The notes: a model not told the origin generated them from the letters alone. DNA of 64,000 bases from Lachnospiraceae bacterium (GCA_009774395.1 VSNQ01000004.1:13788-77787); one strand, 5' to 3'. Positions 43,490 through 52,655 are shown, numbered from the stretch's first letter. Translations and numbers: made by a program.

Positions 43490-44434
43490 TTAAACGGTTA
43501 GCATAATAAAAGCACCAAGATTTCCACGATTCCCATTGCTTGCCCTGTGACTGAACAGCAAATCCGGATTGCAGCAGGTACAAATATCTGTAACCTCAAT
43601 CTGCTTATTGGGAACGCCTGCATCACGAAATACTCTAAAATTAGCATACCATAAATTTAACTGATATTTTCCATTTTCCTTTTGATACATCAAACAGTCT
43701 GCAATGTCCTTTTCTGTAATTTCCTGCTGAAAACGTTCCAGATATTCGGCTGCTTTGGCATTATCGCACACAAAAGCCTTTTCAAAATCCGCCGCCACTT
43801 CTTCTCCCACTTCATAGCAGGACTGGCATATGGAAGGAGCAATAGCCACCCGCACATTTGCCGGATCGGTGCCATATTCACGTGCCATTGCTTCCAGCGT
43901 TACCTGCCCCATTTTCCCAACCGTTCCACGCCAGCCAGAATGGGACAGCCCTATCGCTTTATTTATCGGATCTACTATAAAAAGCGGCACACAGTCGGCA
44001 TAAAACGTTGCTAAAATAATCTCTGGTTCATTGGTTATCAGTCCGTCAACATCATTGTAATCACGTATGTTCACAATGCCTTTGCCCTTATCGGGGGCTG
44101 TAACCTTGCGTACATTCGTTGTATGCGTCTGCGCTGAACAGACAATATCTGCTGATGTTTTCCCAAAAAGCGCTGCCACTCTGCGGTAATTTTCTGCGAT
44201 ATTTTCTGTTGTATCTCCTCTGTTTATACTAAAATTCAGCGATTCCAAATATCCGCTGCTTACGCCGCCCTTTCGCGTTGTAAAACAATGTGCCACACAG
44301 CCTGTTTTCTCTAATCCCTCAAATGTAAAATAGGGAAGTTCATCGTCCTGCCCGCCGTAATTCAATTGGCATACCATAGGCTTTGTGCCTTCCCCTATAT
44401 AATTTTTTCGTTTGATTCTGATTTTTTCTTTCAT
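43490..44434 (-). CDS. pgeF: PgeF/YfiH-type copper-independent purine nucleoside hydrolase/phosphorylase (LACC1 family)
   Basis: About 314 residues from ATG 44434 (MKEKIRIKRK). The frame runs 24 codons upstream into a dispersed palindrome (false MCCAERKIES) and should be cut there. The zinc-site motifs are SAQTHT, TFYADCVPL and SHSGWRGTV (His, Cys, His). The C-terminal TDICTCCNPDLLFSHR is the family ending. E. coli YfiH/PgeF prevents tripeptide mis-incorporation in peptidoglycan; homologues act on adenosine and inosine. In Clostridia it often lies near yraN and rnhB, as here. Confidence 0.9.
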   Translation of the reverse strand: MKEKIRIKRKNYIGEGTKPMVCQLNYGGQDDELPYFTFEGLEKTGCVAHCFTTRKGGVSSGYLESLNFSINRGDTTENIAENYRRVAALFGKTSADIVCSAQTHTTNVRKVTAPDKGKGIVNIRDYNDVDGLITNEPEIILATFYADCVPLFIVDPINKAIGLSHSGWRGTVGKMGQVTLEAMAREYGTDPANVRVAIAPSICQSCYEVGEEVAADFEKAFVCDNAKAAEYLERFQQEITEKDIADCLMYQKENGKYQLNLWYANFRVFRDAGVPNKQIEVTDICTCCNPDLLFSHRASNGNRGNLGAFIMLTV

Positions 44435-44464
44435 ACCACACTCTCTCAAATACTTATTCTGTAT

Positions 44465-44568
44465 TATACTCACGAACGATTCGATTTTCCTTTCTGCACA
44501 ACACATATTGCCCGCTTTTGCAATATGGGCTGTGCAGAAATTGGAAAATCTTAACGGTCGTTAGTATA
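44465..44568. repeat. Palindromic dispersed element, copy 3
   Basis: About 104 bp between pgeF and the GNAT gene. Left arm CACGAACGATTCGATTTTCC, right arm GGAAAATCTTAACGGTCGTT; the two arms pair with few mismatches. It supplies the false N-terminus of the pgeF frame. Confidence 0.8.
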
Positions 44569-44584
44569 CCAAACGGCAATAACG

Positions 44585-45127
44585 TTATTGTGCTGCCACT
44601 CGCCGCTGTTTTAAATACTTCTCCTGTATTACGGAACAGATGCATAAATTCGTGCGTTTCTTTGTCTGCTGATCTATCCTTCTGTCACGCAGACTGCACT
44701 CTTTTTGAAATCCTAACCGCTCTAGCAATTTACCAGATGCCATATTACCTTCATTACATTTTGCCTTGATTAAATACAAGTCTTGATTCGTAAAATATTC
44801 TTTTAATATACAGGAAACAGCTTCTGACGCATAGCCTAAGTGCTGAAATTTTTCGCCAATAACATATCCAATTTCACCAATCTGAAGCTGCGGATATGGG
44901 ATATCTATGGTGATGTATCCAATTGGCTGCAATGTTTTTTTTAAAACTACTGCCCATATATGCGGATTAACACTCCATTCTTTCATCCACATTCTCATTT
45001 CATTACTGTCATTCATTGGGAAAATTGCGATAAATTGCCCGAGTTGTTCATCTTTTCCAAAATTGATATAACAGTCTGCACTGTCACTTTCACAGAAATG
45101 TCTTAAAATTAATCTGTCCGTTTCCAT
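44585..45127 (-). CDS. GNAT-family N-acetyltransferase (RimJ/RimL-type)
   Basis: 180 residues. The start METDRLILRHFCESDSADCY and the acetyl-CoA-binding segment GYVIGEKFQHLGYASEAV are typical of ribosomal-protein-type acetyltransferases (motif A with Q/R-x-x-G-x-G/A). The end KAKCNEGNMASGKLLERLGF is also family-typical. GGGAGAATCCA precedes the ATG. The substrate cannot be told. It is flanked on both sides by dispersed palindromes, so it may have been inserted between pgeF and yraN, which usually adjoin. Confidence 0.88.
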   Translation of the reverse strand: METDRLILRHFCESDSADCYINFGKDEQLGQFIAIFPMNDSNEMRMWMKEWSVNPHIWAVVLKKTLQPIGYITIDIPYPQLQIGEIGYVIGEKFQHLGYASEAVSCILKEYFTNQDLYLIKAKCNEGNMASGKLLERLGFQKECSLRDRRIDQQTKKRTNLCICSVIQEKYLKQRRVAAQ

Positions 45128-45168
45128 TGGATTCTCCCATTTTAACTGGCTGCTATTCTTTAGATATC

Positions 45169-45268
45169 CTCACGAACGATTAGATTTTCCTTTCTGTATG
45201 GCACGTATTGCCCATTTATGCAATATGAGCCGTGCAGAAATTGGAAAATCTTAACGGTCGTCAGTATA
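45169..45268. repeat. Palindromic dispersed element, copy 4
   Basis: About 100 bp between the GNAT gene and yraN, same orientation as copies 2 and 3. Both arms (CACGAACGATTAGATTTTCC and GGAAAATCTTAACGGTCGTC) are well kept. Confidence 0.8.
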
Positions 45269-45291
45269 TATATACTTTTCCCATTAAAGAT

Positions 45292-45675
45292 TTACCGATA
45301 TGTATAAATATGTGCAAACGCATTGCGGTACCATGTCCATTCTTTACCACATACTGCTATCACATCATAACGGACAGCGGCAGATTCCCCGATTGCGTGA
45401 CACATACGATAATAGTCTGCTACTTTACAAATGGTTTTCTGCTTGCTGTATGTTACAGCTTCGGCTGGATCACCTATTTGGTTGTCTTTACGGTATTTCA
45501 CTTCAAAAAACACAAGATAATCATTTTCCTGTCCAATTAAATCAATTTCGCCGATACGATTGCGGTAATTGCATTCTAATATTTTTACACCTTGACTGCT
45601 CAGGTATTTGGCTGCTTTCTGTTCATAGAGCCCACCCGTCTTCCGTTTGTTTGCACTGTTTTCTTTTTTATCCAT
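45292..45675 (-). CDS. yraN: YraN family (UPF0102) endonuclease-like protein
   Basis: 127 residues. RNRIGEIDLIGQEN and then FFEVKYRK give the PD-(D/E)XK residues (Glu, Asp, Glu-x-Lys) of the Holliday-junction-resolvase-like YraN family. The GGLYEQKAAKYLSSQG start is typical. The cellular role is unproven. It begins 8 bases after the FlhB-like gene, with AAAGGAT a little far upstream, so coupling is likely. It lies downstream of rnhB, as in many Firmicutes. Confidence 0.95.
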   Translation of the reverse strand: MDKKENSANKRKTGGLYEQKAAKYLSSQGVKILECNYRNRIGEIDLIGQENDYLVFFEVKYRKDNQIGDPAEAVTYSKQKTICKVADYYRMCHAIGESAAVRYDVIAVCGKEWTWYRNAFAHIYTYR

Positions 45676-45683
45676 ACCAACGT

Positions 45684-45992
45684 TTATCCTTTTTTGCTGT
45701 TGTAATCCTTCACCTTTGCCTTAATTTTATCCATTCCATCAACAAATACCAAGATTTCTGCCACTACTTCATACAATTCTGGCGGAATCATATCGCCAAT
45801 CTGAAGTTTTGACAATGTATTTGCAAGTTTATCATCACGATGTACGGGTACATCCGCCTGTTTTGCCTGTTCTATAATTTTTTCTGCCAGCGCGCCGCGT
45901 CCCATTGCGATAACCTTCGGCGCGCTGTCTGCAGGATCGTATTCAAGCGCAATTGCCTGCTTTGCCTTTTGGTTTTCTTTTTTGATTGCCAT
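45684..45992 (-). CDS. FlhB C-terminal domain homologue (YlqH/FlhX type)
   Basis: 102 residues matching the cytoplasmic domain of FlhB/EscU export-switch proteins (IALEYDPADSAPKVIAMGRG, then IPPELYEVVAEILVFV). The NPTH autocleavage site is absent, and there are no membrane helices. In B. subtilis the same gene (ylqH) follows the FliK-like ylqG beside rnhB. It may replace the FlhB domain in flagellar export or have another regulatory role. Confidence 0.9.
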   Translation of the reverse strand: MAIKKENQKAKQAIALEYDPADSAPKVIAMGRGALAEKIIEQAKQADVPVHRDDKLANTLSKLQIGDMIPPELYEVVAEILVFVDGMDKIKAKVKDYNSKKG

Positions 45993-46026
45993 TTAAAAGT
46001 TCCTATCCTTTTCCTTGAATTTTGGA

Positions 46027-47877
46027 TTATGCTCTCGTATCAAAAGTCTGATAGCTTAACGTAATATTTCCGCCCGCTATCTGCTCCTCCATATGCTGCA
46101 TTACTGTTTTTTCCGATTCACGTTTTTGAATGGTATGTGTACACTGATAACCTTTTTTTGCCAAACGCTGTGTTAAATCGTCAATATGTCCTGCAATTAC
46201 AGGAAGCGCATGCTCCTCTAAATAGAACTTTGTCATCACTTGGTTTCTCTCTGTTTGGAGCGAGATACTAATGTCCATTCCACCAAGATTCTCCATATCA
46301 AGGTGCAAAAACGCTGTCAGCATTCCATCTTTACGCGCCAGATTTTTCTTGTTGGTATATACGTATAAATCACCATGCGCTTGCGAATTGTTTAATTTCA
46401 ACGGAAGCTGCACGTAATGAAACATTTGATTCATTTGATTCATAAAATCCAGATTTTCACGGAAATTATTTAAAGATTTCATGGATGCTTCATTTGCCCC
46501 TTGCTGTGCATTTGCCGCTTCATTCATAAGCTGCGAAAGCCGATTGCTCTGCCGCGCCAGCTTTTGATAAAATTCCTCAACCTTTCCCTCCGTTGCAATT
46601 TCCTGCGGACTTAACATCCATTGACGCTGCAGTCCTTTGCGCACCATTGAGCGAAACGGCTCTGAACGGAATATTTTATCTTTTAGTTCTGGCGGCATAT
46701 TCTGTAACAGAGAAGAATCTGACAGCAGCAGCTTTACCTCTTTTAAATCCAACGTTCCATCTTTAATCAGACTGATTACTTTATCTGGCAGATCCTGCGG
46801 CTTAGTAGTTTGGAGATGTCTTTCTAAATCACGCAGCATAGTTGCTGTGTCCGCAGTGGCTTCCTGGTTTAATAACCCGTTTGAAAGTTTTATACTATCT
46901 GCGGCACCTTCTTGAATATTGTTGTTCCCGGTCTGCTGCAGCTCTTTTACAGCTTCTTCCTCCTGTGCTGTTAGATTTGAAACAATATCTGTTAGCACTG
47001 TTCCATTTGGCTGCGTATCATTTTGTATAACACCATTTTGCACCGTATTATTTTCGTTTCCTAGTGTGATACCTCCTTGCTGCAAAATCTCCTGCGTTGT
47101 CTGCGCGTTGGGTGGTACAGATGTTTCCTCTCCTGTCAGAAAGCCCAATATTTGTTCCATATAGGTTCCTGCCTGCCCCAACATAGGCGCTGCTGATACA
47201 TTGCCACCCGCTGTATTTGTACCTGCCAAAGAATCATAAAGCTTTAAAATCTCTTCCGATACATTTTTAATCCCATCCAACAGCCTATGTTCCATATTTT
47301 GATAGTTTTGATACTGCGCTAAATTGCTATCTGTAACAGGAAGCTGCATTTTTGACAATTTAATCACAGTTTCCAAATCCACCTGCGGATGCTGCAATGC
47401 CAGCCTATTAAACGTCATTAATGTATTTTTATCAATTGACATACCATTCTCTATTAAAGTTGATACAAGCTGTAAATTTTTGGCATTTACGGCAAGATTG
47501 GCAGCGCGCAGTGCCGATTCGCCTACCCGCAGCATTTGCATATTGTTATCATAAATGGGTTTTAATACAATGCGGTTGTCCTTGTTCGACTGTACCTGTA
47601 AGTTTAATACCTGCCCGATTGCAACCTGCACATCACGCTCTAATTTCGCCGCCATATACTGCCCGTTTGCAAGCTGAATCTGCACATCCTCGCCATTTAC
47701 AGACGCAATTTCTCCTTGAAAAGAATCGCCGGGCTGAAGCTGCGTAATATCGACGCCGGACGCAGACTGTGACGTTCCTGCTGCCCCTGCGCTAGATACA
47801 TTCCCTGTGTACTGCTGCCCAATCTGCTGGCTTCCCGCTGCATAATTATGGGAATATCCTGATAAAAACTGTTCCAT
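46027..47877 (-). CDS. FliK-like hook-length control family protein (YlqG type)
   Basis: 616 residues. A Gly/Ser/Gln-rich N-terminus is followed by an OB-like segment (about 45-110), a long helical/Asn-Gln-rich middle and a C-terminal domain (about 490-610; LHLDMENLGGMDISISLQTE) that resembles the FliK C-terminal domain. It lies between rnhB and the FlhB-like gene, the ylqG position of B. subtilis. It is probably cytoplasmic or exported with flagellar parts. AGGAG lies 5 bases upstream of the ATG. The role is uncertain; a chemotaxis receptor in the window supports motility. Confidence 0.82.
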   Translation of the reverse strand: MEQFLSGYSHNYAAGSQQIGQQYTGNVSSAGAAGTSQSASGVDITQLQPGDSFQGEIASVNGEDVQIQLANGQYMAAKLERDVQVAIGQVLNLQVQSNKDNRIVLKPIYDNNMQMLRVGESALRAANLAVNAKNLQLVSTLIENGMSIDKNTLMTFNRLALQHPQVDLETVIKLSKMQLPVTDSNLAQYQNYQNMEHRLLDGIKNVSEEILKLYDSLAGTNTAGGNVSAAPMLGQAGTYMEQILGFLTGEETSVPPNAQTTQEILQQGGITLGNENNTVQNGVIQNDTQPNGTVLTDIVSNLTAQEEEAVKELQQTGNNNIQEGAADSIKLSNGLLNQEATADTATMLRDLERHLQTTKPQDLPDKVISLIKDGTLDLKEVKLLLSDSSLLQNMPPELKDKIFRSEPFRSMVRKGLQRQWMLSPQEIATEGKVEEFYQKLARQSNRLSQLMNEAANAQQGANEASMKSLNNFRENLDFMNQMNQMFHYVQLPLKLNNSQAHGDLYVYTNKKNLARKDGMLTAFLHLDMENLGGMDISISLQTERNQVMTKFYLEEHALPVIAGHIDDLTQRLAKKGYQCTHTIQKRESEKTVMQHMEEQIAGGNITLSYQTFDTRA

Positions 47878-47954
47878 AACTACTCCTATCTATGCACTTT
47901 CCATATCCATATATCACATCTAAAATCCGCACACAAATATCAATCAAGCCATGC

Positions 47955-48010
47955 AAAATCACTTCGTGAAAACCACTTCGTGAAAACCACTTCGTGAAAA
48001 CCACTTCGTG
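47955..48010. repeat. Four tandem copies of the 14-bp unit AAAACCACTTCGTG
   Basis: Units at 47955 (one mismatch), 47969, 47983 and 47997, against three units at 13353. The flanks are the same (AAGCCATGC before; GTGGCTTGATGCATCTTAAT after). The copy number differs between the two loci, as expected of a slippage-prone array. It lies between rnhB and the FliK-like gene. Confidence 0.9.
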
Positions 48011-48071
48011 GTGGCTTGATGCATCTTAATCACTACAATTTCCTACGAACTTTACAGCATAGCGCAAAATC

Positions 48072-48890
48072 CTACATTGAACTGTTGCATATCAATCCAT
48101 TATTTTCCGAAACGTCAACAAAATTTCCAATAAATGTTTTCCGATGAATTGGTGTTGCACCATACTGTTTTAATGCTGCAATATGCACCTGTGCACCGTA
48201 GCCTTTATTCTCTGCAAAATGATATTGTGGATACTGCTTATCATACTCCACCATAATCCGATCCCTTGTCACCTTCGCAATAATACTTGCTGCCGCTATC
48301 GAAATACTTTTGGCATCTCCTTTTACAATCGGCACCTGCGGCATATCTATCTGTGGAATTGTTACTGCATCATTTAACAAAATATTGGGCTTCACACTTA
48401 ATTTGCTGACCGCCTCGCGCATTGCCTCATACGTTGCCTGCAAAATATTAATTTCATCAATTCTCTTATGCTCTGCTATGCCGACACCAACTGCTACCGC
48501 CTCATGCATAATCATATCATACAATTCCTCTCGCTTTTTCGCACTAAGCTGCTTGGAATCATTTAGATACAAAATCCGACAATCCTTTGGCAGAATCACC
48601 GCACCCGCTACAACCGGCCCTGCAAGCGGCCCACGCCCCGCTTCGTCAATACCACATATGTATTGATAAGAAGCATATTTTTTCTCATACACTTTCATAT
48701 TTTCAATGCGCTGTTGTTCTTTCTCTAACGCATCGATTGCTTTCTTTGCCTTTGTCACAAGCGCCTGCACACCGCTGCGGGCATCCGTCTTGTATGTTTC
48801 CACAAAAACAGGCAGCGCTTCAACTTCTGCTGCCGTGCCTTCCTGAAGTATATTTATAAGTTCCTTCTTAATGTCGTTTATCGCCGCCAT
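48072..48890 (-). CDS. rnhB: Ribonuclease HII
   Basis: 272 residues. Type 2 RNase H with GIDEAGRGPLAGPVVAGAV (catalytic Asp82-Glu83) and VKGDAKSISIAAASIIAKVTRD. It removes RNA from RNA-DNA hybrids and single ribonucleotides from DNA. An N-terminal helical extension of about 75 residues, absent in E. coli RnhB, is usual in Firmicutes. It is the first gene of the rnhB/ylqG/ylqH/yraN run. Confidence 0.97.
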   Translation of the reverse strand: MAAINDIKKELINILQEGTAAEVEALPVFVETYKTDARSGVQALVTKAKKAIDALEKEQQRIENMKVYEKKYASYQYICGIDEAGRGPLAGPVVAGAVILPKDCRILYLNDSKQLSAKKREELYDMIMHEAVAVGVGIAEHKRIDEINILQATYEAMREAVSKLSVKPNILLNDAVTIPQIDMPQVPIVKGDAKSISIAAASIIAKVTRDRIMVEYDKQYPQYHFAENKGYGAQVHIAALKQYGATPIHRKTFIGNFVDVSENNGLICNSSM

Positions 48891-49010
48891 TGCAAACCCC
48901 TTTTTCCCAAAATCTTCTTTCTTCTATTTTACTCTAAAGAGTCCGAATTTACAATATAATTTTGCCCGTTAATACTTTTATTAGTTTCTGTTCGTTAGAG
49001 TTGGGTAAAG

Positions 49011-49120
49011 AAAAAGGACTGCTGCATTAAGAATTGCTTATATCTAACTTCCTTTTGGTACTGTTAGACAAATCACTGTTAAGAATTATTTTACAGTTTC
49101 TTAATGCAATAGCCCTTTTG
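49011..49120. mobile_element. MITE-like inverted-repeat element, second family
   Basis: The left end GGACTGCTGCATTAAGAA and the right end, reverse-complemented, GGGCTATTGCATTAAGAA match over 21 bp with three mismatches, 110 bp apart. It lies 7 bases after the stop of the gene at 49127 and may act as its terminator. Confidence 0.5.
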
Positions 49121-49126
49121 TTTTTA

Positions 49127-49951
49127 TTACAATTCATACTTTAACTGCTGTTCATATTTCTGTGCTGCCCACTCTTGATAGTTCTGCTTTCTTTCTGCCT
49201 GTGTTTTTATAATTTCTTCTTCCGTTATATGTTTTTTCAGAGCCTCCTGCTGTATCTGCTCTCGCAGTTCCTGCCGTTTTGCTCGTTCTTTTTCCCATGT
49301 TTCATTGAACTGTTTTGTCTTTTTCTGTTTATCCTTGATTGCCGTTTTCGTACTTTTCGTTTTATTCTTATGAATAGAAAAAAGGCTGTTTCTTTGGTTT
49401 TCAGCCAAAAAAGTATGAGGATCTTCTACTTTTGCACCTTTACACATTCCTAAATAGGGAATCCCGCCTTCTTTGTCATTATCCTCGCTTAATGTAAATA
49501 CTGTTCCCGTTAATTTCCATGCAGTGCCGTTAATACAATAGCCATTTGTACTTGATAATTCCCTTTTCATCAATGCATAGACATCCGCCTTATAAGACGG
49601 ATCATTTACCATTTTCTGCAGATTGGTTTCATCGATATACAATAAATTCTCCCCCTCCGTAACCGATCGCGGCTTGCTTGATACCATTGTAAACTCTGGG
49701 AAAAATTCTGCTATTTCTTTCTTCAAATCTTCTACTGTATGTACCTGTGAATCTGCTGTCCGTTCTCTATACTGCTTCTCTAATTTTGCCTGCATCGCAA
49801 ATAACTCATTGGCATAATCGTCAATGGTGCTGTATTGCTTATTAGGATCAATACTTGCAAGAGGCGCATATTTCTTAGTTTCATTTTTTGTATTTTTTTC
49901 TTGTGTAATACTGCTTTGATAATTATTTTGCTGTATACTGCCAATACCCAT
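49127..49951 (-). CDS. Uncharacterised coiled-coil protein
   Basis: 274 residues. No signal peptide or membrane segment. The central part (SSKPRSVTEGENLLYIDE and then MVNDPSYKADVYALMKRELSS) is globular and followed by NGYCINGTAWKLTGTVF. The C-terminal 90 residues are a highly charged helix rich in Lys, Glu and Gln (likely coiled coil). I do not recognise the family with certainty; small clostridial proteins of this layout (MGIGSIQQNNYQ start) are common in Lachnospiraceae and unassigned. It follows nothing in the same operon. Confidence 0.65.
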   Translation of the reverse strand: MGIGSIQQNNYQSSITQEKNTKNETKKYAPLASIDPNKQYSTIDDYANELFAMQAKLEKQYRERTADSQVHTVEDLKKEIAEFFPEFTMVSSKPRSVTEGENLLYIDETNLQKMVNDPSYKADVYALMKRELSSTNGYCINGTAWKLTGTVFTLSEDNDKEGGIPYLGMCKGAKVEDPHTFLAENQRNSLFSIHKNKTKSTKTAIKDKQKKTKQFNETWEKERAKRQELREQIQQEALKKHITEEEIIKTQAERKQNYQEWAAQKYEQQLKYEL

Positions 49952-50258
49952 TTCTATAACCGTTTTCCTTCCTTTAAAAATGTAAATGAATCAAAACTGT
50001 TCCTTTCATAAAAACTAACTGCTATTTTTACTGCTTTATCCTATTTATCGGAAAAAATACCAAAGTTAATTAGGGGAAGATATATCTTCCCCTAATTCTC
50101 GCATATCCCGTGTACAAAATTTGTTATCATTCATAGTTCAATAACTGATAAGTTGATAAAAACTAGTACACTGTTTTTTAATTCCTCATATACCAAGCAC
50201 TCGCTATTTGCATCATTGCCGCGTTGTTGTCAGTCAACGATGCCACCGCACCACTTCC
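49952..50258. other. Intergenic region with a 30-bp perfect palindrome
   Basis: 307 bases with no gene. A perfect palindrome lies at 50068-50097 (AATTAGGGGAAGA, TATA, TCTTCCCCTAATT). It is 160 bases after the stop of the lipoprotein gene at 50259 and before the next gene's promoter, so it is most likely a terminator without a long T-tract or a protein site. Confidence 0.55.
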
Positions 50259-52655
50259 TTACTCTGCCATATAAATTGCCACTTTATCCATAACCGCCTT
50301 TACCGCTGCATCAATATCCTGATCGCCATTAAAATATTTACCGCCTTCTGTAATAATTGCATCTTCAAGAACAACATCACTAATATAGGGCGTTTGTAAC
50401 TCTGCAATAATATGCTCTAACTCCTTTACATCCTCTGGCAAAGCAGGATAAATTATCATAGAGCTTGTTTTCCCGTCTTTCGTAGTTCTTGACATGGAAT
50501 ACAACGCACCGTTCTCTCCCAGTTGGCTTTCATCATATGCAAACAGATTTGCAAGGGATTTTTTATTTATTGGTAATCCATCATGCGGTGAATCCTGTAC
50601 CGATGTACTAAGCATAATTTTAACAAATTCTTTTGCCTGATCCAGACTGCTTGTCGCGCTGTTAATACCAGCAAGCACGGTTGGATGATATACATTACTG
50701 CTCTGCCCATTCATTTTCTGGAATACAGAGTCTTCAAATCCTTCTATCCGCGGTATTGACAGCGTAATCAAGTATTCATAAGCAGACATCACCTCTCCGC
50801 ACATAAACGGACTTTCTTCCATAAGATAAAAAACATCTGTCATCATCATAAAAAAGAAATCATTTTCCCTATCAGTTCTGTTTGCTTTACTCTCTGCTAT
50901 CTGGGATTGATACGTTATAGTATATTCTTCCGGCGCATTTTTTACCTGTGCCTCATAAATCTGCTTAGTCAGTTCCAAAAATTCCTTAATTTTTGCCTCT
51001 TCTATCTGCCCATCTTTATTTTTCCATGAGGGTGCACAGACAGGTGCTAAGCGTTTTATTATCCCTGACTCAGAGAAAATCCCCATTAAATATGCTTCCG
51101 GATTCTCTGTGCGTGCCTTTTCTATCATTTCAGCCATTGCAGCATAGTCTGACACATTCTGCATCGTTTCTTTATGTCCCCCTATCATTGGTATCCGAAA
51201 CTGCGCAGGTACTGTATAGAGATTATCACCATAATATAGGGGCGTAATCAGATTCATATACAAACCATCGCTTTGATTTACTTCTGCTACAATGTCTGAC
51301 AAGTCCACTAACACGCCTTTATCCGCATATGTAGAGCTGTCCATACCATCCAATATTATCACATCAGGTCCTTCGCCGCTTAACAGCTTGGTATTTAACT
51401 TTTTCAGTGCATCCTCTCTGGTAACGCCATCCCCATCCATACCGATTTCATAGTTAATATACATATCGGGGTATACTGTGCGATATGCAGAAATCGCCTG
51501 TTTCACCATATCCTGTTCTACTAAGCTGTATACGGTCAATTTCTCGTTCGGTGTCGCCGAGACATTCGGATCATAAGTAAAGCGCATTACTTTTCCATCA
51601 CTAAATGCGGCAAAAAATTCTTGATTATCATTTTCCATCATTGCCATAATACCGTGCGCAGGATCGCCCAAAGAAGAAAGCGCGCCATCAATTACCTGTT
51701 CCATTGCACTCCCACCGATTACGTGACGGTATAAGCCCTTTTCACCAGCGACATAGACACTGTTATCCTTTCCTAGAAAGAGAAAAGCGGAATATCCATC
51801 ACCGAACCATGATACACCTTGATAATTTTCCTGCACAAATTTATCTAAAATCTCATCTTCCAGCAGTTTTCCGTCCTCTAAATTATAAAAATACGTTTTT
51901 TCGTATCCTGTGCACATTAGGATATTGCCACGGCTGTTCATAATTACCGCATGCTCCGGCAAATCTACCAATTTTTTGGCTGTTCCTTCTTCAATATCCA
52001 CTTCAAAAATAGAATTGCATTTATTCGCACCTACATAAAGCCGCCCATTATCTCCAAATGTAAGTACATTTATATTACTTTCATTATCTGGCAGCGCAAC
52101 CGGAATATTTTTTACAGTATTATCCGTCATATACACATTTAATATATAATCATAATCTGGATATTCAAGATTCTCCTGCCCTTCCTTTTCCTCCATATTG
52201 ATCAATGCGATAGTACCGTCCTTGGCAATCGCCGAACTTGTTGGATAGTGTTCCTTCCGAAACGCAGAAAACTCTTCACTCTCCAATTTCTCCCATGTAT
52301 CGCCGCCATCTGTTGCCTGAAAGCGTTGCGCTGAATAGCTGTTTAAAAACATGGGCTGTCCATTGGCTAGCAACTGTAACTGTATTTGATCTACTACGTT
52401 TTCTGTTTCTAAAACAGCTTTTTCCATATAGCGTCCCATGCCGCTGCCGTCTGTATTGTTTCCTTGCTCTGATTCTAAAGCGTCGTTGCTGCCTTCTGGT
52501 GCAGTGTTATCCGTTTTGTCCTCCTGATTATTCTGCGTCTGCTTCTGCCCGCTGGTTTCCGCAGTCGGGTCTGCGCCGCATCCTATAACGGACATTCCCA
52601 CAACAGCCGCCAAAAACAATGCGGTCATTTTGGTAAATAATGATTTCTTTTTCAT
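50259..52655 (-). CDS. Lipoprotein: propeller-like domain joined to ABC-type solute-binding domain (copy 1)
   Basis: 798 residues from ATG 52655, with GGGAG 5 bases upstream; 27 further codons have no site. Signal peptide with lipobox VIGC (Cys26). An Asp-rich linker follows, then GMGRYMEK. Residues of about 90-370 look like a beta-propeller with an Asp-box-type DGGDTWE and repeats such as LYVGANKCNSIFEVD. From KLTVYSLVEQDMVKQAI to the end is a family-1 periplasmic solute-binding fold (DVIILDGMD, then the PAQFRIP segment). The paralogue is at 53160. No permease or ATPase is near. Its promoter carries the shared TTTAGAGA repeats. Confidence 0.83.
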   Translation of the reverse strand: MKKKSLFTKMTALFLAAVVGMSVIGCGADPTAETSGQKQTQNNQEDKTDNTAPEGSNDALESEQGNNTDGSGMGRYMEKAVLETENVVDQIQLQLLANGQPMFLNSYSAQRFQATDGGDTWEKLESEEFSAFRKEHYPTSSAIAKDGTIALINMEEKEGQENLEYPDYDYILNVYMTDNTVKNIPVALPDNESNINVLTFGDNGRLYVGANKCNSIFEVDIEEGTAKKLVDLPEHAVIMNSRGNILMCTGYEKTYFYNLEDGKLLEDEILDKFVQENYQGVSWFGDGYSAFLFLGKDNSVYVAGEKGLYRHVIGGSAMEQVIDGALSSLGDPAHGIMAMMENDNQEFFAAFSDGKVMRFTYDPNVSATPNEKLTVYSLVEQDMVKQAISAYRTVYPDMYINYEIGMDGDGVTREDALKKLNTKLLSGEGPDVIILDGMDSSTYADKGVLVDLSDIVAEVNQSDGLYMNLITPLYYGDNLYTVPAQFRIPMIGGHKETMQNVSDYAAMAEMIEKARTENPEAYLMGIFSESGIIKRLAPVCAPSWKNKDGQIEEAKIKEFLELTKQIYEAQVKNAPEEYTITYQSQIAESKANRTDRENDFFFMMMTDVFYLMEESPFMCGEVMSAYEYLITLSIPRIEGFEDSVFQKMNGQSSNVYHPTVLAGINSATSSLDQAKEFVKIMLSTSVQDSPHDGLPINKKSLANLFAYDESQLGENGALYSMSRTTKDGKTSSMIIYPALPEDVKELEHIIAELQTPYISDVVLEDAIITEGGKYFNGDQDIDAAVKAVMDKVAIYMAE

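Noticed and set aside
44435..44506. Extended N-terminus MCCAERKIE of PgeF
   Set aside because: The same repeat artefact; ATG 44434 gives the family length.
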